Of a stretch of 64,000 nt of DNA, positions 37,604 to 47,236 are shown one piece after another. The notes beneath the pieces were generated by a model. It had not been told where the DNA came from and ran no database searches. It saw only the letters and a program-made list of their open reading frames with translations. Positions within the stretch are counted from its first letter, which is position 1. Each line of letters opens with the position of its first letter. The translations under genes were made by a program, and so were the position numbers. The stretch is from NCBI GenBank assembly GCA_964414425.1, contig CAYPWL010000012.1:1-64000 (forward strand), written 5' to 3'. The stretch is from GYS-P2D sp964414425 (GTDB lineage Bacteria; Bacteroidota; Bacteroidia; Chitinophagales; Saprospiraceae).

Positions 37604-38790
37604 TGGAGTCCAATTACCCTATACTGTACATCAAAAAAGACCGAGTCGCATCCGTCAAAAGAAAGCATCCGTGGATATTTAGTAGAGGTGTGTTGACTCA
37701 CGATCCAGTAGACGACGGAGCCATAGTCGAAATCCACTCCAAGGGCCAAGGATACCTCGCTACAGGATACTATCAGGATGGGAGCATACTGGTGAGAATA
37801 TTATCATTTCACGGAGAGCTCATCGATCAAGATTACTGGGATCGCAAAATTGCTAATGCTGTAGCACTCCGAGCCAAGATCGATTTGCCCAATGAAAAGA
37901 CCAATGCCTATCGTCTCTTTCATGGAGAAGGCGACGGTGTGCCTGGGTTAATCATTGATGTCTACAATGATGTCGCCGTAATCCAATGTCACACCGTTGG
38001 GATACACTTGATGATCGATCAGATCGCCAATGCACTCACTAAATCGCTCGGCCCATCTCTCGATAGCATCTATGACAAGAGTAAAAATGCTCTTCCACAG
38101 ACCTACTCCGCCAAGTTTAAGGATGGCTGCATCCGTGGAGAAAAAACTAAAGTCCAGATACAAGAAAATAAGCATGCCTTTGAGATATACCTGATCAATA
38201 GTCAGAAGACAGGGTTCTTCCTCGACCAACGGGATAATCGCCAGCTCCTCAGTCAATATGCTAAGGGCAAAAGGGTCCTCAATCTATACTGTTATACCGG
38301 AGGGTTCTCTATTTATGCCCTACATCATGGTGCGACTGGCGTATGTAGTATTGATGCCTCTCGTACAGCAATGTCTACCCTCGAGGAAAACTTAAAGCTC
38401 AATGGCGGCTACAACCATCACACCTCGTTGACAGAAGATGTCAATAAGTATATCAATTCGATCGAGGCTCATGACTATGACATCATCGTCGTCGATCCGC
38501 CAGCTTTTGCCAAGAGTATCCGAAAGCGCCACAATGCTGTACAAGCCTATAAACGAGTGAATGCCGCTGCTATCGCCAAGGTCGCTCCTGGGGGATTGAT
38601 CTTTACCTTCTCTTGCTCGCAAGTCATTGATGCTAAACTGTTCTACGATACGATTACTGCGGCTGCCATCGAGACAGGCAGACAATGCAGAGTGATCCAT
38701 CACCTCTCACAAGGAGGTGATCATCCAGTCAGTATCTATCACCCTGAGGGTAAGTACCTTAAGGGACTCGTGTTGGAGGTGGGGGCATAG
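37603..38790 (+). CDS. rlmI: 23S rRNA cytosine-C5 methyltransferase RlmI-like
   Basis: The 395-residue protein has an N-terminal PUA domain (about residues 8-80, KKDRVASVKRKHPWIFSRGV), an EEHEE-type linker and a C-terminal class I SAM methyltransferase. The cofactor motif is VLNLYCYTGGFSIYALHHGA, and the catalytic loop is VDPPAFAKS. Length and order match RlmI (YccW), which methylates one cytosine of 23S rRNA. The RlmK/L/I family share these features, so the exact site is inferred. Confidence 0.9.
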   Translation: MESNYPILYIKKDRVASVKRKHPWIFSRGVLTHDPVDDGAIVEIHSKGQGYLATGYYQDGSILVRILSFHGELIDQDYWDRKIANAVALRAKIDLPNEKTNAYRLFHGEGDGVPGLIIDVYNDVAVIQCHTVGIHLMIDQIANALTKSLGPSLDSIYDKSKNALPQTYSAKFKDGCIRGEKTKVQIQENKHAFEIYLINSQKTGFFLDQRDNRQLLSQYAKGKRVLNLYCYTGGFSIYALHHGATGVCSIDASRTAMSTLEENLKLNGGYNHHTSLTEDVNKYINSIEAHDYDIIVVDPPAFAKSIRKRHNAVQAYKRVNAAAIAKVAPGGLIFTFSCSQVIDAKLFYDTITAAAIETGRQCRVIHHLSQGGDHPVSIYHPEGKYLKGLVLEVGA

Positions 38791-38895
38791 TCCCTCTCAG
38801 ATTTATAGATCATGAAGATATCATCTACATCAGCTTAGATCGATTTAGTACCTTATGCTCAGTTTTATAGAGACGGCATTAAATAGACCAAAATA

Positions 38896-39729
38896 TTGAC
38901 TATGGATGAGCCATTAGACACGGGACTCTCAGAAGAAACATCACGAAAAAGGATTACAGGTATCACCACTGGTATCGCCATCCTTATGGCTATCATATTC
39001 GTATTAATGCAGGGCGTTTCGGGCCTACCCTTCTTGGCCTTTATGTCGATGGAGGAGTCCATCGCCTATGCCTTACTCTTAGCTTATGTTGGATCACTAT
39101 TGGTTGGTAAGCAGTTTATACCCTTCCCTTCATTTACTTGGGGCAATGGATCGCTGACGCCTATGACTGTCATCGTGAGTATCGTCTTTTTTATCACAGT
39201 GAAAATCGGAACATCTATGCCGATGGAGTTCATCCCAGGATATGAAGAACTCATGCAAGGCTATCTGGATCAGTTTGGAGGATTTGGTCTACCGGTGATG
39301 ATCATAGCTTCTCTGGTTACGCCTGTGGTTGAGGAAGTCTATTTCAGAGGGATGATCCAACGAGGGCTTAACAACAAATATCATCAACCCTATCGAGCAA
39401 TCTTAATTTCGTCTGTGCTCTTTGGTATCATCCATATTATACCTATCCAGGTCGTAGCAGCCGCAGGTATGGGTATGGCTTTAGGGTGGATCTATTATAA
39501 GACTAAGTCTCTCTGGTTCGTGATTATGATACATGGCGTCAATAATGCCTTAGCCTTCTTTGCAATGCAGTATATGGACCTCGAGGAGGGAAGTATGTCA
39601 ACACGAGCGGACATCGGTAATGATGCCATAGTCATTGGCCTTATTATAGCCAGCATAGCTATTGCCTATACCGCATTCAGCTATCTTGATAAGCAGTGGA
39701 ACACTGGTGAAGAGACGACTATAGTCTAA
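38896..39729 (+). CDS. CPBP family intramembrane metalloprotease
   Basis: This is a second CPBP protein in the window, 277 residues, with EEVYFRG (Glu146, Glu147, Arg151), FGIIHI (His180) and IHGVNNA (His213, Asn217). About eight membrane segments surround them. It is only distantly similar to the copy at 13371-14207, so the two are not a recent duplication. The substrate is unknown. Confidence 0.92.
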   Translation: MTMDEPLDTGLSEETSRKRITGITTGIAILMAIIFVLMQGVSGLPFLAFMSMEESIAYALLLAYVGSLLVGKQFIPFPSFTWGNGSLTPMTVIVSIVFFITVKIGTSMPMEFIPGYEELMQGYLDQFGGFGLPVMIIASLVTPVVEEVYFRGMIQRGLNNKYHQPYRAILISSVLFGIIHIIPIQVVAAAGMGMALGWIYYKTKSLWFVIMIHGVNNALAFFAMQYMDLEEGSMSTRADIGNDAIVIGLIIASIAIAYTAFSYLDKQWNTGEETTIV

Positions 39730-39786
39730 AGTATAATTCACTACTATACGCATCAATAGAGTTAGGGCTTATGGTTATCCTTGTAG

Positions 39787-40860
39787 ATGAATAAATCGGA
39801 TGTAGTCATCATCGGTGCAGGGTTAACAGGATTAGCCCTGGCGTATTTCTTAAGAGACACTTCACTCTCTATACGCATCATCGAGGCCAGAGATCGGATC
39901 GGTGGCAGAATCCTTACAACAACTACATCCAGCGGCCATAAATTGGAGATGGGTGCAACCTGGTTGGGTAAAAAGCATCGTGATCTGAACGCATTACTTA
40001 AGGAACTCGGGATTGATACTTATATCCAAAACCTCGGAACGACAGCGATCTATGAACCCATATCGACCAGTCCTCCACAGATTGTTGACCTCCCACCCAA
40101 TAATGATCCGAGCTATCGCATCACAGGAGGAACTACACAGCTGATCCACGAACTACATCAGCGCCTTAGTGATAATACGACGATCTCACTATCCGATGTG
40201 GTGTCATCAGTTCATATCGACAGTGATGTTGTCAACGTGAACCATAAATCGGGACCTACAAGCGCTAAGATCGTCGTCAGTACTCTGCCTCCGTATCTCT
40301 TAGCCCATACGATAGACATCCAGCCATCGCTGTCTGGCGAGATACATAGTCTACTCGATCAAACACAAACCTGGATGGGCGAATCTATCAAGGTTGGGTT
40401 CACATACGAGGAACCTTTCTGGCGAGCAGGCAACCTCAGTGGCACCATCATGAGTAATGTCGGACCGATACCTGAGATGTATGAACATACCGATCATGAA
40501 AACAAGCATCATAGTCTAAAGGGATTTCTCAATGGAGTGTACCATAGCCTTACTAAAGCAGAACGCATGGAGCTATGCCTTACTCAATTAAAAAAATACT
40601 ATGGTAGCGTCGTGCGCTCATACCTAAACTATGAAGAACTCGTCTGGCGAAATGAGCCTTTCACCTTCAGCAGTTATCATGAGCACATGCTACCCCATCA
40701 GAATAACGGACATGAGCGATACAGGGCCACTATCTACAATGATCAATTTATCATAGCGGGTGCTGAGACCGCCAGTGCCCACCCAGGGTATATGGATGGC
40801 GCCGTGTGCAGTGCTCGAGAAGTAGTCGATAAAATCCTAACACATAAGCTGTTGACATGA
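39787..40860 (+). CDS. Flavin-containing amine oxidase family protein
   Basis: The 357-residue flavoprotein begins with the dinucleotide motif VVIIGAGLTGLALAYF and IEARDRIGGRI, the opening of monoamine-oxidase-like FAD enzymes. The C-terminal flavin-contacting segment is FIIAGAETASAHPGYMDGAVCSA. It is shorter than eukaryotic MAO (about 500 residues). The substrate is unknown. It overlaps the VOC-domain gene by 4 bases, so the two are translationally coupled. Confidence 0.88.
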   Translation: MNKSDVVIIGAGLTGLALAYFLRDTSLSIRIIEARDRIGGRILTTTTSSGHKLEMGATWLGKKHRDLNALLKELGIDTYIQNLGTTAIYEPISTSPPQIVDLPPNNDPSYRITGGTTQLIHELHQRLSDNTTISLSDVVSSVHIDSDVVNVNHKSGPTSAKIVVSTLPPYLLAHTIDIQPSLSGEIHSLLDQTQTWMGESIKVGFTYEEPFWRAGNLSGTIMSNVGPIPEMYEHTDHENKHHSLKGFLNGVYHSLTKAERMELCLTQLKKYYGSVVRSYLNYEELVWRNEPFTFSSYHEHMLPHQNNGHERYRATIYNDQFIIAGAETASAHPGYMDGAVCSAREVVDKILTHKLLT

Positions 40861-41480
40861 ATATAGATCACATCGTCTGGGCAGTACCAGATATTGACGA
40901 AGGGATAACGCTATTCCAGCAAAAGACTGGAGTAACGCCCATCTTCGGTGGGCACCACACCACCCAAGGCACCCAGAATGCTCTGATCAAGATAGGACCT
41001 GCGAGCTATTTTGAAATACTCGCTCCTGACACTGATAGTCCGATACAGTCCAATCGCTGGATGGGAATCGATCTCATCCAAAGTCCACGGATCACACGTT
41101 GGGCCTTTAGCACCACACAGATCGAGCAGAAAGTAGAAGCCTTACAGCAATACGACGTTAATCTTGGTCAGCTCTCAGCAGGACAGCGCAAAACTACCAC
41201 TGGTGACCTGATCAAGTGGAAAATGACCCTACCCCACCATAGTCCACTGATTGATTTAGCCCCGTTCTTCATAGATTGGAGTGAGTCTGCGATACATCCT
41301 ACAGATCAGTTGGCCGATGAGGGACTCTCTATAGAGCGCATTGAGTTAAGCCATAGTGAACCATCTCGTATTAATACACTCCTCGAGGCGCTAAACATTG
41401 ATGGTTATCAAACAAGTACTGGATCATATAAGATTGGAATTGTGCTGAATACCCCAAATGGGTTGGTGACCTTTAGCTAA
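40857..41480 (+). CDS. Glyoxalase-like (VOC) domain protein
   Basis: The 207-residue protein has the N-terminal VOC signature IDHIVWAVPDIDEGITLFQQKTGVTP, of the Glyoxalase-like domain type. A metal-binding glutamate lies in YFEILAPDT. The start overlaps the amine oxidase stop (ATGA), suggesting they act in one pathway, for example oxidation of an amine followed by handling of the reactive product. That link is inference. Confidence 0.83.
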   Translation: MNIDHIVWAVPDIDEGITLFQQKTGVTPIFGGHHTTQGTQNALIKIGPASYFEILAPDTDSPIQSNRWMGIDLIQSPRITRWAFSTTQIEQKVEALQQYDVNLGQLSAGQRKTTTGDLIKWKMTLPHHSPLIDLAPFFIDWSESAIHPTDQLADEGLSIERIELSHSEPSRINTLLEALNIDGYQTSTGSYKIGIVLNTPNGLVTFS

Positions 41481-41503
41481 TCACCTTCTAAAGACAAGAA
41501 ATA

Positions 41504-42375
41504 ACTGAATAGCGCACTTAAGTTACATTGAATATTTGATAGGAGGTCATAGGAGAATGTTGAGACATTCTGGTTAGGAGGATATTGAATATATCACCTT
41601 GCATCTTGTGTCTGTTGAATTTGAATACGTACTCATCGAGATAGGTTTGTAGATCTCTAACACTACCATAAATGCCCCTAATACTTGCCTTCATAGTCAT
41701 GATAAATCGATGCATGGCATCAAAGTTTTTGCCCCCTTTTGACTTTTTTTGAGTGATATTCCAGCCTTTGGTTTTTAGGCTTTTATAGGAGCGCCATCCA
41801 TCAGTCGTAATGTGTGCATCTTCACAGATATGATCTTCAAAGAATGGCTTGAGTTGCTTGACTCCTGCATCCGATATTACTCGTGCATGTGCTCTGGATA
41901 TTCCTCTGCCAGCTCGCTCAATACCTATAGCGACAAGCCTTTTAGAGCCTTTTGACCGACCTCTCCTGCCACTTTCCTTGCCTCCTACAAATGTCTCATC
42001 TACTTCAACTTCTCCATTCATCCTATACAATAGAGGTGATGACATTGAAGGGTACATCATCATAAAGGCCTTGTGTATTGGAAACTTCAATTTATGAAAT
42101 AGAGTATGCGCAGTAGCAGACTCCGGCTTCCTGCATCTGTTGCACCTACGCTCACCATAACGATGTGTGCTACAATACTTCTTGTAACCACCATAGCGGC
42201 ATGAATAACCCTTTGACCATTTCATCTCAACAAGTGCATCTATGCATGACTCATTAGTACCATATTGCTGCTGAAAGTCATAAATGCTGAGTCCTTTGAA
42301 CATTTTTCTCATTCTTATTTGCTTTAGTTACTGCAAATAAGGCCTTTACCGTGTAGTGTATCAGCGCTATTGAGT
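41504..42375. mobile_element. IS1595-family element, probably a shortened copy
   Basis: The transposase gene is bracketed by imperfect inverted repeats: ACTGAATAGCGC at 41504-41515 and, as the reverse complement of 42364-42375, ACTCAATAGCGC. Eleven of twelve bases match and pairing weakens further in. I could not find the 8-base target duplication usual for this family. The element would be about 870 bases, shorter than a typical 1 kb relative, matching a deletion in the transposase. Confidence 0.45.
41518..42312 (-). CDS. IS1595-family transposase with internal deletion
   Basis: The 264-residue protein has the layout of ISXO2-like IS1595 transposases: a degenerate N-terminal zinc ribbon, TLFHKLKFPIHKAF, the DDE-domain start GEVEVDETFVGGKESGRRGRS, a second Asp in HITTDGWRSY, and YLDEYVFKFNRHK near the end. 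Between KAF and GEVEVDE only about 18 residues are present. Relatives have about 60, including the SS-x-x-L-a-R helix-turn-helix linker. One zinc-ribbon position also reads CRYGGYKKYC where CxxC is expected. The copy may be inactive. Confidence 0.88.
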   Translation of the reverse strand: MRKMFKGLSIYDFQQQYGTNESCIDALVEMKWSKGYSCRYGGYKKYCSTHRYGERRCNRCRKPESATAHTLFHKLKFPIHKAFMMMYPSMSSPLLYRMNGEVEVDETFVGGKESGRRGRSKGSKRLVAIGIERAGRGISRAHARVISDAGVKQLKPFFEDHICEDAHITTDGWRSYKSLKTKGWNITQKKSKGGKNFDAMHRFIMTMKASIRGIYGSVRDLQTYLDEYVFKFNRHKMQGDIFNILLTRMSQHSPMTSYQIFNVT

Positions 42376-42708
42376 AACTCAAATTATCAAGTATTAGATG
42401 GATACTAAGACTGGCGGATAATTGTCTTATACAACGCTCTCACCCTTGGCAAAGTAAAAGCCTTATCCAATGTATAAGAACGATTATACGACCATATCCA
42501 TTCTATCGTGAGCGTCATATAGATAGGCGCGGAGTGAGCTGTCTATATAACATGGAAGACAGGTAATAACGGCACTCAATAGAGACCTGTTAAATAGTGT
42601 CATTCGGTCTTGAGGATGACCACACAGATCGTTGAGATGGCACAACTATACCCTCTGATACTGGTTTACCCTATTAATCATATCCAGTAACAAATAAATA
42701 ATCGAGCA
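42313..42708. other. Intergenic region beside the IS copy
   Basis: These 396 bases contain no credible gene. The first 63 hold the right end of the IS-like element. A pair of perfect 9-base inverted arms (TCTTATACA near 42424, TGTATAAGA near 42471) and a hairpin (arms 42517-42526 and 42539-42548, one mismatch) lie further on. Neither has a T-run. The end must contain the promoter of the next gene. Confidence 0.4.
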
Positions 42709-43806
42709 ATGAAACAGCTTTTTACCTTCTTTCTATTACTCTCACTTAGCCTAACCGTGAGCGCATCCAACCATTATACTGAAGACTTTATCCTCGGTGA
42801 TCCTGAGATCCAAAGCGTCCACGCTATGGCATTTGGTCCCGAGAGCATTCTATTCATTGGTGATAGCGATGCTGCCCAAGTGGTCGCTATCGATCTATCA
42901 GCTCAGGCCAAAGCGCAAAATGAAGAGATGGCTATATCTGACGTAGAGGATGAGCTCAGCAAGTTATTGGGGACTGAGACTGACCAGATACAGATCATCG
43001 ATCTTGCAGTAGACCCTGCTAATGAAAATGTCTATATAGCCGTTAACCATAGTTCAGGTAAGTCTTTGCTGTTCTTAGTAAATAACAATACACTCGAGCC
43101 AATCAATATCGATCATGTCAATCACTCAAAAACAGTTCTTGACAATGCGGTAGCGGCAGATGCTAAAGATAGACGTGGTAGATCACTGCGACAGTGGGCG
43201 ATATCCGACTTGAGATATGCTGAAGGTAAAGTCATGGTCAGTGGCTTGAGTAATGCTGAATTTTCATCAACTTTTAGAGCCATATCATTTCCATTTAATG
43301 AGAGTGAAGCGCAAAGCTCATTGGAGATCTATCATGCTGCCCATGGTAAGTATGAGACCTATGCGCCTATTAAGACATTTACACCGATTATGATCAATGG
43401 TGAGTCACAGATACTGGCGAGTTATACCTGTACACCATTAGTGGTGTTTCCGATGACTGAACTGCAAGATGGTGCTCATGCCAAAGGTCGTACAGTAGCA
43501 GAATTAGGCAACTGGAACACTCCTCTTGATATCATCGAGATGGAGAAAGACGGTGAGCGCTACGTGCTCATGGCAAACTCTAATAGAGCATTGATGAAAA
43601 TCAAGGTGTCTAACATTGAGGGATTTGGTGACTCCCTGACAGAGCGTGTGCAGGAACGAGCAGGAACCGCCGGAGTAGACTTCATTAATCTACCTTTCGT
43701 CAATGTGCAGCAGTTGGACAAACTGAACGAAACGACTTTCGTGATGATACAACGAGATGCTGATGGAATCTTAGGTCTCAAGACAAGTAATAACCGTTGG
43801 TTATAA
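42709..43806 (+). CDS. Secreted beta-propeller-like protein, unknown
   Basis: The 365-residue exported protein has a signal peptide (LFTFFLLLSLSLTVSA). The mature part has repeated strand motifs of propeller type: VHAMAFGPESILFIGDSDAAQVVAID, IIDLAVDPANENVYIAVN and ISDLRYAEGKVMVSG. No catalytic family is recognised. Its end overlaps the next gene by 10 bases. The two are probably exported together. Confidence 0.75.
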   Translation: MKQLFTFFLLLSLSLTVSASNHYTEDFILGDPEIQSVHAMAFGPESILFIGDSDAAQVVAIDLSAQAKAQNEEMAISDVEDELSKLLGTETDQIQIIDLAVDPANENVYIAVNHSSGKSLLFLVNNNTLEPINIDHVNHSKTVLDNAVAADAKDRRGRSLRQWAISDLRYAEGKVMVSGLSNAEFSSTFRAISFPFNESEAQSSLEIYHAAHGKYETYAPIKTFTPIMINGESQILASYTCTPLVVFPMTELQDGAHAKGRTVAELGNWNTPLDIIEMEKDGERYVLMANSNRALMKIKVSNIEGFGDSLTERVQERAGTAGVDFINLPFVNVQQLDKLNETTFVMIQRDADGILGLKTSNNRWL

Positions 43807-44876
43807 ACCACCAACAATTATGGAGTGCGCTCTTTATAGGCGCTCTCATGATAATGGGACTTCTGGAGGCCAGCGCACAGCGGTCTCCAGAAATTCTGAA
43901 CTTCAGTAGCTCCCATGTGACAATCGCCTATCACGGAGATGCAGCCGATATCACAATTCTGAAAGGGAAACATTCTGAGCAGTATACCCAAGGAGAGCAT
44001 AGATCTATCATAGGAAGGAGTATAGAGAAGGGGCAGGGTACGATTACTTTCAAGCCATTGGTACCCTTCAATTATGATAAGCCCTATACGGTGATCTATG
44101 GTAGCACTATATTATACTTCACTGTAGAGCAAGCAAAAGATCGTTCTGCAATCGAAGTCGTGGGTATCTATCCTAACAACAGGCAGGTGCCAGCTAATAT
44201 CTTAAAATGGTATGTACGCTTTTCACAACCAGTCAATCCAGTTAAGATCTATGACCATATCCATTTTTTGGATCAAGAAGGAAATCCTATCGACCGCTCT
44301 ATATTGAATCTCAAGGCTCCTCTGCTATCTGCTGACGGCACACTGTTGACCATATGGATAGAACCAGGCCGACAAAAACAACTCTTGGGCCCCAATGCCC
44401 GATTGGGAAGTGTCTTTGAGCCGCATCAGCACTACACCCTACACATCGATGGAGCGATCAAGGATATAAATGGTATAGAGATGGGTACGTCGGTTAGGCA
44501 TCAGTTTATCATCGCTGATACTGATCGAGTGAAGCCAACTATCGATGACTGGGATGTCGGCGAATTGCAAGCGCATACACTTGAGCCATTAGAGATTGCT
44601 TTACCAGAACCTGTAGATTATGGCAGCCTGATAGATGCGTTTGGGCTATACTATGAGGGCGATATAGTTGCGGGTTCGCTTAAATACGATAGTAATGGCA
44701 GTTCCATGTCATTCCATCCTGAGGAGCCGTGGCAGGTCGGAGCATATACTGTGCGTATCATGCAACATCTCGAGGACCTGGCGGGCAATAATCTGAGGCA
44801 CTTGTTTGATAGACCTATCACTAAGGAATTACCGGAGGAACCCCGGGAATTCGCACTGGAGATTATATGTGAATAG
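43797..44876 (+). CDS. Secreted Ig-like (Big_5-type) domain protein
   Basis: The 359-residue exported protein has a signal peptide (ALFIGALMIMGLLEASAQ). Residues about 120-240 resemble a bacterial Ig-like domain of SbsA/Big_5 type, with VVGIYPNNRQVPANILKWYVRFSQPVNP. A second such domain follows near EPLEIALPEPVDYGSL. It overlaps the preceding propeller-like gene by 10 bases. The function is unknown. Confidence 0.77.
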   Translation: MVINHQQLWSALFIGALMIMGLLEASAQRSPEILNFSSSHVTIAYHGDAADITILKGKHSEQYTQGEHRSIIGRSIEKGQGTITFKPLVPFNYDKPYTVIYGSTILYFTVEQAKDRSAIEVVGIYPNNRQVPANILKWYVRFSQPVNPVKIYDHIHFLDQEGNPIDRSILNLKAPLLSADGTLLTIWIEPGRQKQLLGPNARLGSVFEPHQHYTLHIDGAIKDINGIEMGTSVRHQFIIADTDRVKPTIDDWDVGELQAHTLEPLEIALPEPVDYGSLIDAFGLYYEGDIVAGSLKYDSNGSSMSFHPEEPWQVGAYTVRIMQHLEDLAGNNLRHLFDRPITKELPEEPREFALEIICE

Positions 44877-44901
44877 AGACTATAATTGTTAAGTTTATAC
44901 G

Positions 44902-45708
44902 ATGACAGACGCTCAAGCAAGTCAATACTTAGCCAGAATAAACCTTCTCAATGTTAACACTGACTATGAGGGATTGGTAGCGCTTCAGCAACACCATATG
45001 CGGGCGATTCCATTCGAAAATTTAGATGTAATACTAAGGCGGGGTATAGCTCTTGAGCCCGATAAACTCTTTCAGAAAATTGTTAAGTCAAAAAGGGGAG
45101 GCTATTGTTTTGAGCTAAATACTTTGTATGCACTACTGCTAAAATCTTTTGGCTTTTCGGTGCGTCGGGTAATGGGCAGGGTATGGTTACGCAATCCTGA
45201 AAACATTCCTCCCAGGAATCACTTGGCTTTATTGGTTGGCTTGAATGGCGAAGAGTATGTCACAGATGTAGGGTTCGGTGGGTTGACGAGTAAGATCCCA
45301 CTCAACATTAATGATCAATCTGAAATCAATGACCACGATGGTATCGTGCGGATTGTTCCATTTGATGTCAATCAATACATGATACAGCGCAAGGTTGTTG
45401 ATGGCTGGGCTAATCAATATAGCTTTGACTATGTTGACATCAGCTCAGATGATATCTATATCTCCAATTATTACATGTCTACTAATCCTAAATCACACTT
45501 TTACACCGATCGTTTTATTGGGAGATATACCGAAGACGGACGTATCGGCCTCTTCAATACCGAGCTGTCTATCCGAAAAGGTATAGAAGTAGTTGACAAG
45601 TCTCATGTCGCTTACGGCTCTGAATGGCTTGATTCATTAGCGAGTCGATTTAATCTTGAGCTTGACTGTAGTAAAGCAGAGCTCGAGCGCTTGTTTCCAA
45701 AGTCTTGA
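44902..45708 (+). CDS. nat: Arylamine N-acetyltransferase
   Basis: The 268-residue enzyme has the full NAT catalytic triad: Cys69 in RGGYCFELN, His107 in RNHLALLV and Asp122 in VTDVGFGG. IPFENLDV near the N-terminus is also conserved. It transfers acetyl from acetyl-CoA to arylamines or hydrazines in the cytoplasm. It starts 25 bases after the Ig-like gene and may be cotranscribed. A terminator hairpin follows the stop. Confidence 0.92.
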   Translation: MTDAQASQYLARINLLNVNTDYEGLVALQQHHMRAIPFENLDVILRRGIALEPDKLFQKIVKSKRGGYCFELNTLYALLLKSFGFSVRRVMGRVWLRNPENIPPRNHLALLVGLNGEEYVTDVGFGGLTSKIPLNINDQSEINDHDGIVRIVPFDVNQYMIQRKVVDGWANQYSFDYVDISSDDIYISNYYMSTNPKSHFYTDRFIGRYTEDGRIGLFNTELSIRKGIEVVDKSHVAYGSEWLDSLASRFNLELDCSKAELERLFPKS

Positions 45709-45712
45709 TTAC

Positions 45713-45738
45713 GTCTTAGTATTAAGACTATCTTTTTA
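45713..45738 (+). terminator. Weak rho-independent terminator after nat
   Basis: GTCTTA (45713-45718) and TAAGAC (45723-45728) form a perfect 6-base stem with a GTAT loop, followed by TATCTTTTT. The stem is short and AT-rich, so strength is moderate at best. It lies just beyond the nat stop and touches the convergent gene. Confidence 0.5.
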
Positions 45739-46188
45739 TGGCAATAGCGCTATGCGATCATTAACCTGTCTGACGAAAGTTTGTAAATATTCTGGAAGCC
45801 CATTGGTGTCTTGATCAATGAAGAACTCCTTGCTGCCCTGATCTACTAACCGCAGAAATACACCGCCTTGATCTCCACAATCGGGGCAGCCAAAGGTCTG
45901 ACCTTCGATAGCATTGAGTTCGTCAGGGATAAGCGTTCTGAGATCATTAACCTGATTATAGAGTTCAGCACTCAATGGACTAAAGTCAAATGATCTATCA
46001 AAGGAATCGTTGAGATCCTCAAATAAAGCGTCGCCCTGTAGCATATAGGTCTCCAGACATCGCTCACCTGAGCACTCTCCAAAGAAATGACCGAATATTA
46101 CCGTGGGCTCATCAAAGCTCGACTTATCAGAAGAACAACTCGCCCCGAGTAAAATTGAAGTGATGAAAATGAGGAATAGTGGTTTCAT
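45736..46188 (-). CDS. Putative lipoprotein, unknown
   Basis: The 150-residue protein has a lipoprotein signal (LFLIFITSILLGASC, Cys18) and an acidic mature part. The mature part has two cysteine pairs, ECSGERC and FGCPDCGDQGG; the second resembles a small zinc or disulfide knuckle. No family is recognised. Its own promoter lies in the roughly 100-base spacer to the divergent phosphotransferase gene. Confidence 0.7.
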   Translation of the reverse strand: MKPLFLIFITSILLGASCSSDKSSFDEPTVIFGHFFGECSGERCLETYMLQGDALFEDLNDSFDRSFDFSPLSAELYNQVNDLRTLIPDELNAIEGQTFGCPDCGDQGGVFLRLVDQGSKEFFIDQDTNGLPEYLQTFVRQVNDRIALLP

Positions 46189-46287
46189 ATGGATGATAGT
46201 TAGTGTAGGTACATATAGTAACGATTAAAATGATTTAGATGTATACTTACTAAATTGCTGTTGATTAGAGGTACAAGGCAGTGATAT

Positions 46288-47235
46288 ATGAATGAATATT
46301 TTAAGTCGGCAATTCTCAAAATAACTGGTGCTGTTGAACTGGGTCACATGGAAACAATCCAGTACTTGTGGAGCGGCTACGGCAAGATCATCCGTGTTGC
46401 ACTTAAGAATGCATCGATCAAAAGTGTGGTCGTAAAATATGTACAGCTATCAGATGGTAAAGATCATCCACGGGGATGGAGTACGGATTATGGGCATCAA
46501 AGAAAGGTGAAATCCTATGAGGTAGAGACGGCTTGGTACAGACGCTATAGCACCCATAGTCGTGCACGAATACCTGAGTTCCTCGGTATCTATACCACTG
46601 ATGCCGAAGTACTGATCATCCTCGAAGATCTCAACGAAGCCGGGTACCCCCACAGAAAGCAATCCCTCAATTGGGATGAGGTTAGCGCTTGTCTGGAGTG
46701 GTTGGCAAAATTTCATGCCTCATACCTTGGGAAAGCTCCTGAGAGTCTGTGGGAACAAGGGACATACTGGCATTTAGCTACGAGACCGCAAGAACTGGAA
46801 GTGCTCAGTGATCAAGCACTACAGGCAGCGGCCCCGCTGATAGATGAGAAGCTTAAGAACTGCAAGTTCAAGACTCTGGTACATGGTGACGCTAAGTTGG
46901 CCAACTTTTGTTTTGGTACTCATGGGCAGGTTGCAGGTCTGGACTTTCAGTATGTCGGCGGAGGTTGTGGGATGAAGGATGTCGCTTACTTTATCGGAAG
47001 CTGTTTATCCGATACGGAGTGCGAGCGCTTAGAGTCGGATATACTTGACCAGTACTTTCTTTATTTACACAGGGAATTTGAGGTGCCGAATACAGCGTTG
47101 GAGGCAGAGTGGCGAGAATTATATCGAGTGGCCTGGGCAGATTTTCATCGATTCCTCAAAGGGTGGAGCCCAGGACATTGGAAGCTTAATAGCTATAGTG
47201 AGCGAGTAACACAAGAAGTCATCAACAATCTGTAG
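46288..47235 (+). CDS. Phosphotransferase (choline/ecdysteroid kinase-like)
   Basis: The 315-residue protein kinase-like enzyme has the catalytic loop LVHGDAKLANFCFG and the metal motif GLDFQYVGGGCGMKDVAYF, as in small-molecule kinases of the EcKinase/DUF1679 and choline kinase group. The ATP-binding N-lobe carries VVVKYVQL. It is followed after one base by an inositol-monophosphatase-like gene, so a kinase and a phosphatase may act on related compounds. The substrate is unknown. Confidence 0.85.
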   Translation: MNEYFKSAILKITGAVELGHMETIQYLWSGYGKIIRVALKNASIKSVVVKYVQLSDGKDHPRGWSTDYGHQRKVKSYEVETAWYRRYSTHSRARIPEFLGIYTTDAEVLIILEDLNEAGYPHRKQSLNWDEVSACLEWLAKFHASYLGKAPESLWEQGTYWHLATRPQELEVLSDQALQAAAPLIDEKLKNCKFKTLVHGDAKLANFCFGTHGQVAGLDFQYVGGGCGMKDVAYFIGSCLSDTECERLESDILDQYFLYLHREFEVPNTALEAEWRELYRVAWADFHRFLKGWSPGHWKLNSYSERVTQEVINNL

Positions 47236-47236
47236 C

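Noticed and set aside
13371..39729. Recent duplication of the two CPBP proteases (13371-14207 and 38896-39729).
   Set aside because: They share only family motifs; the rest of the sequences differ, so they are separate family members.
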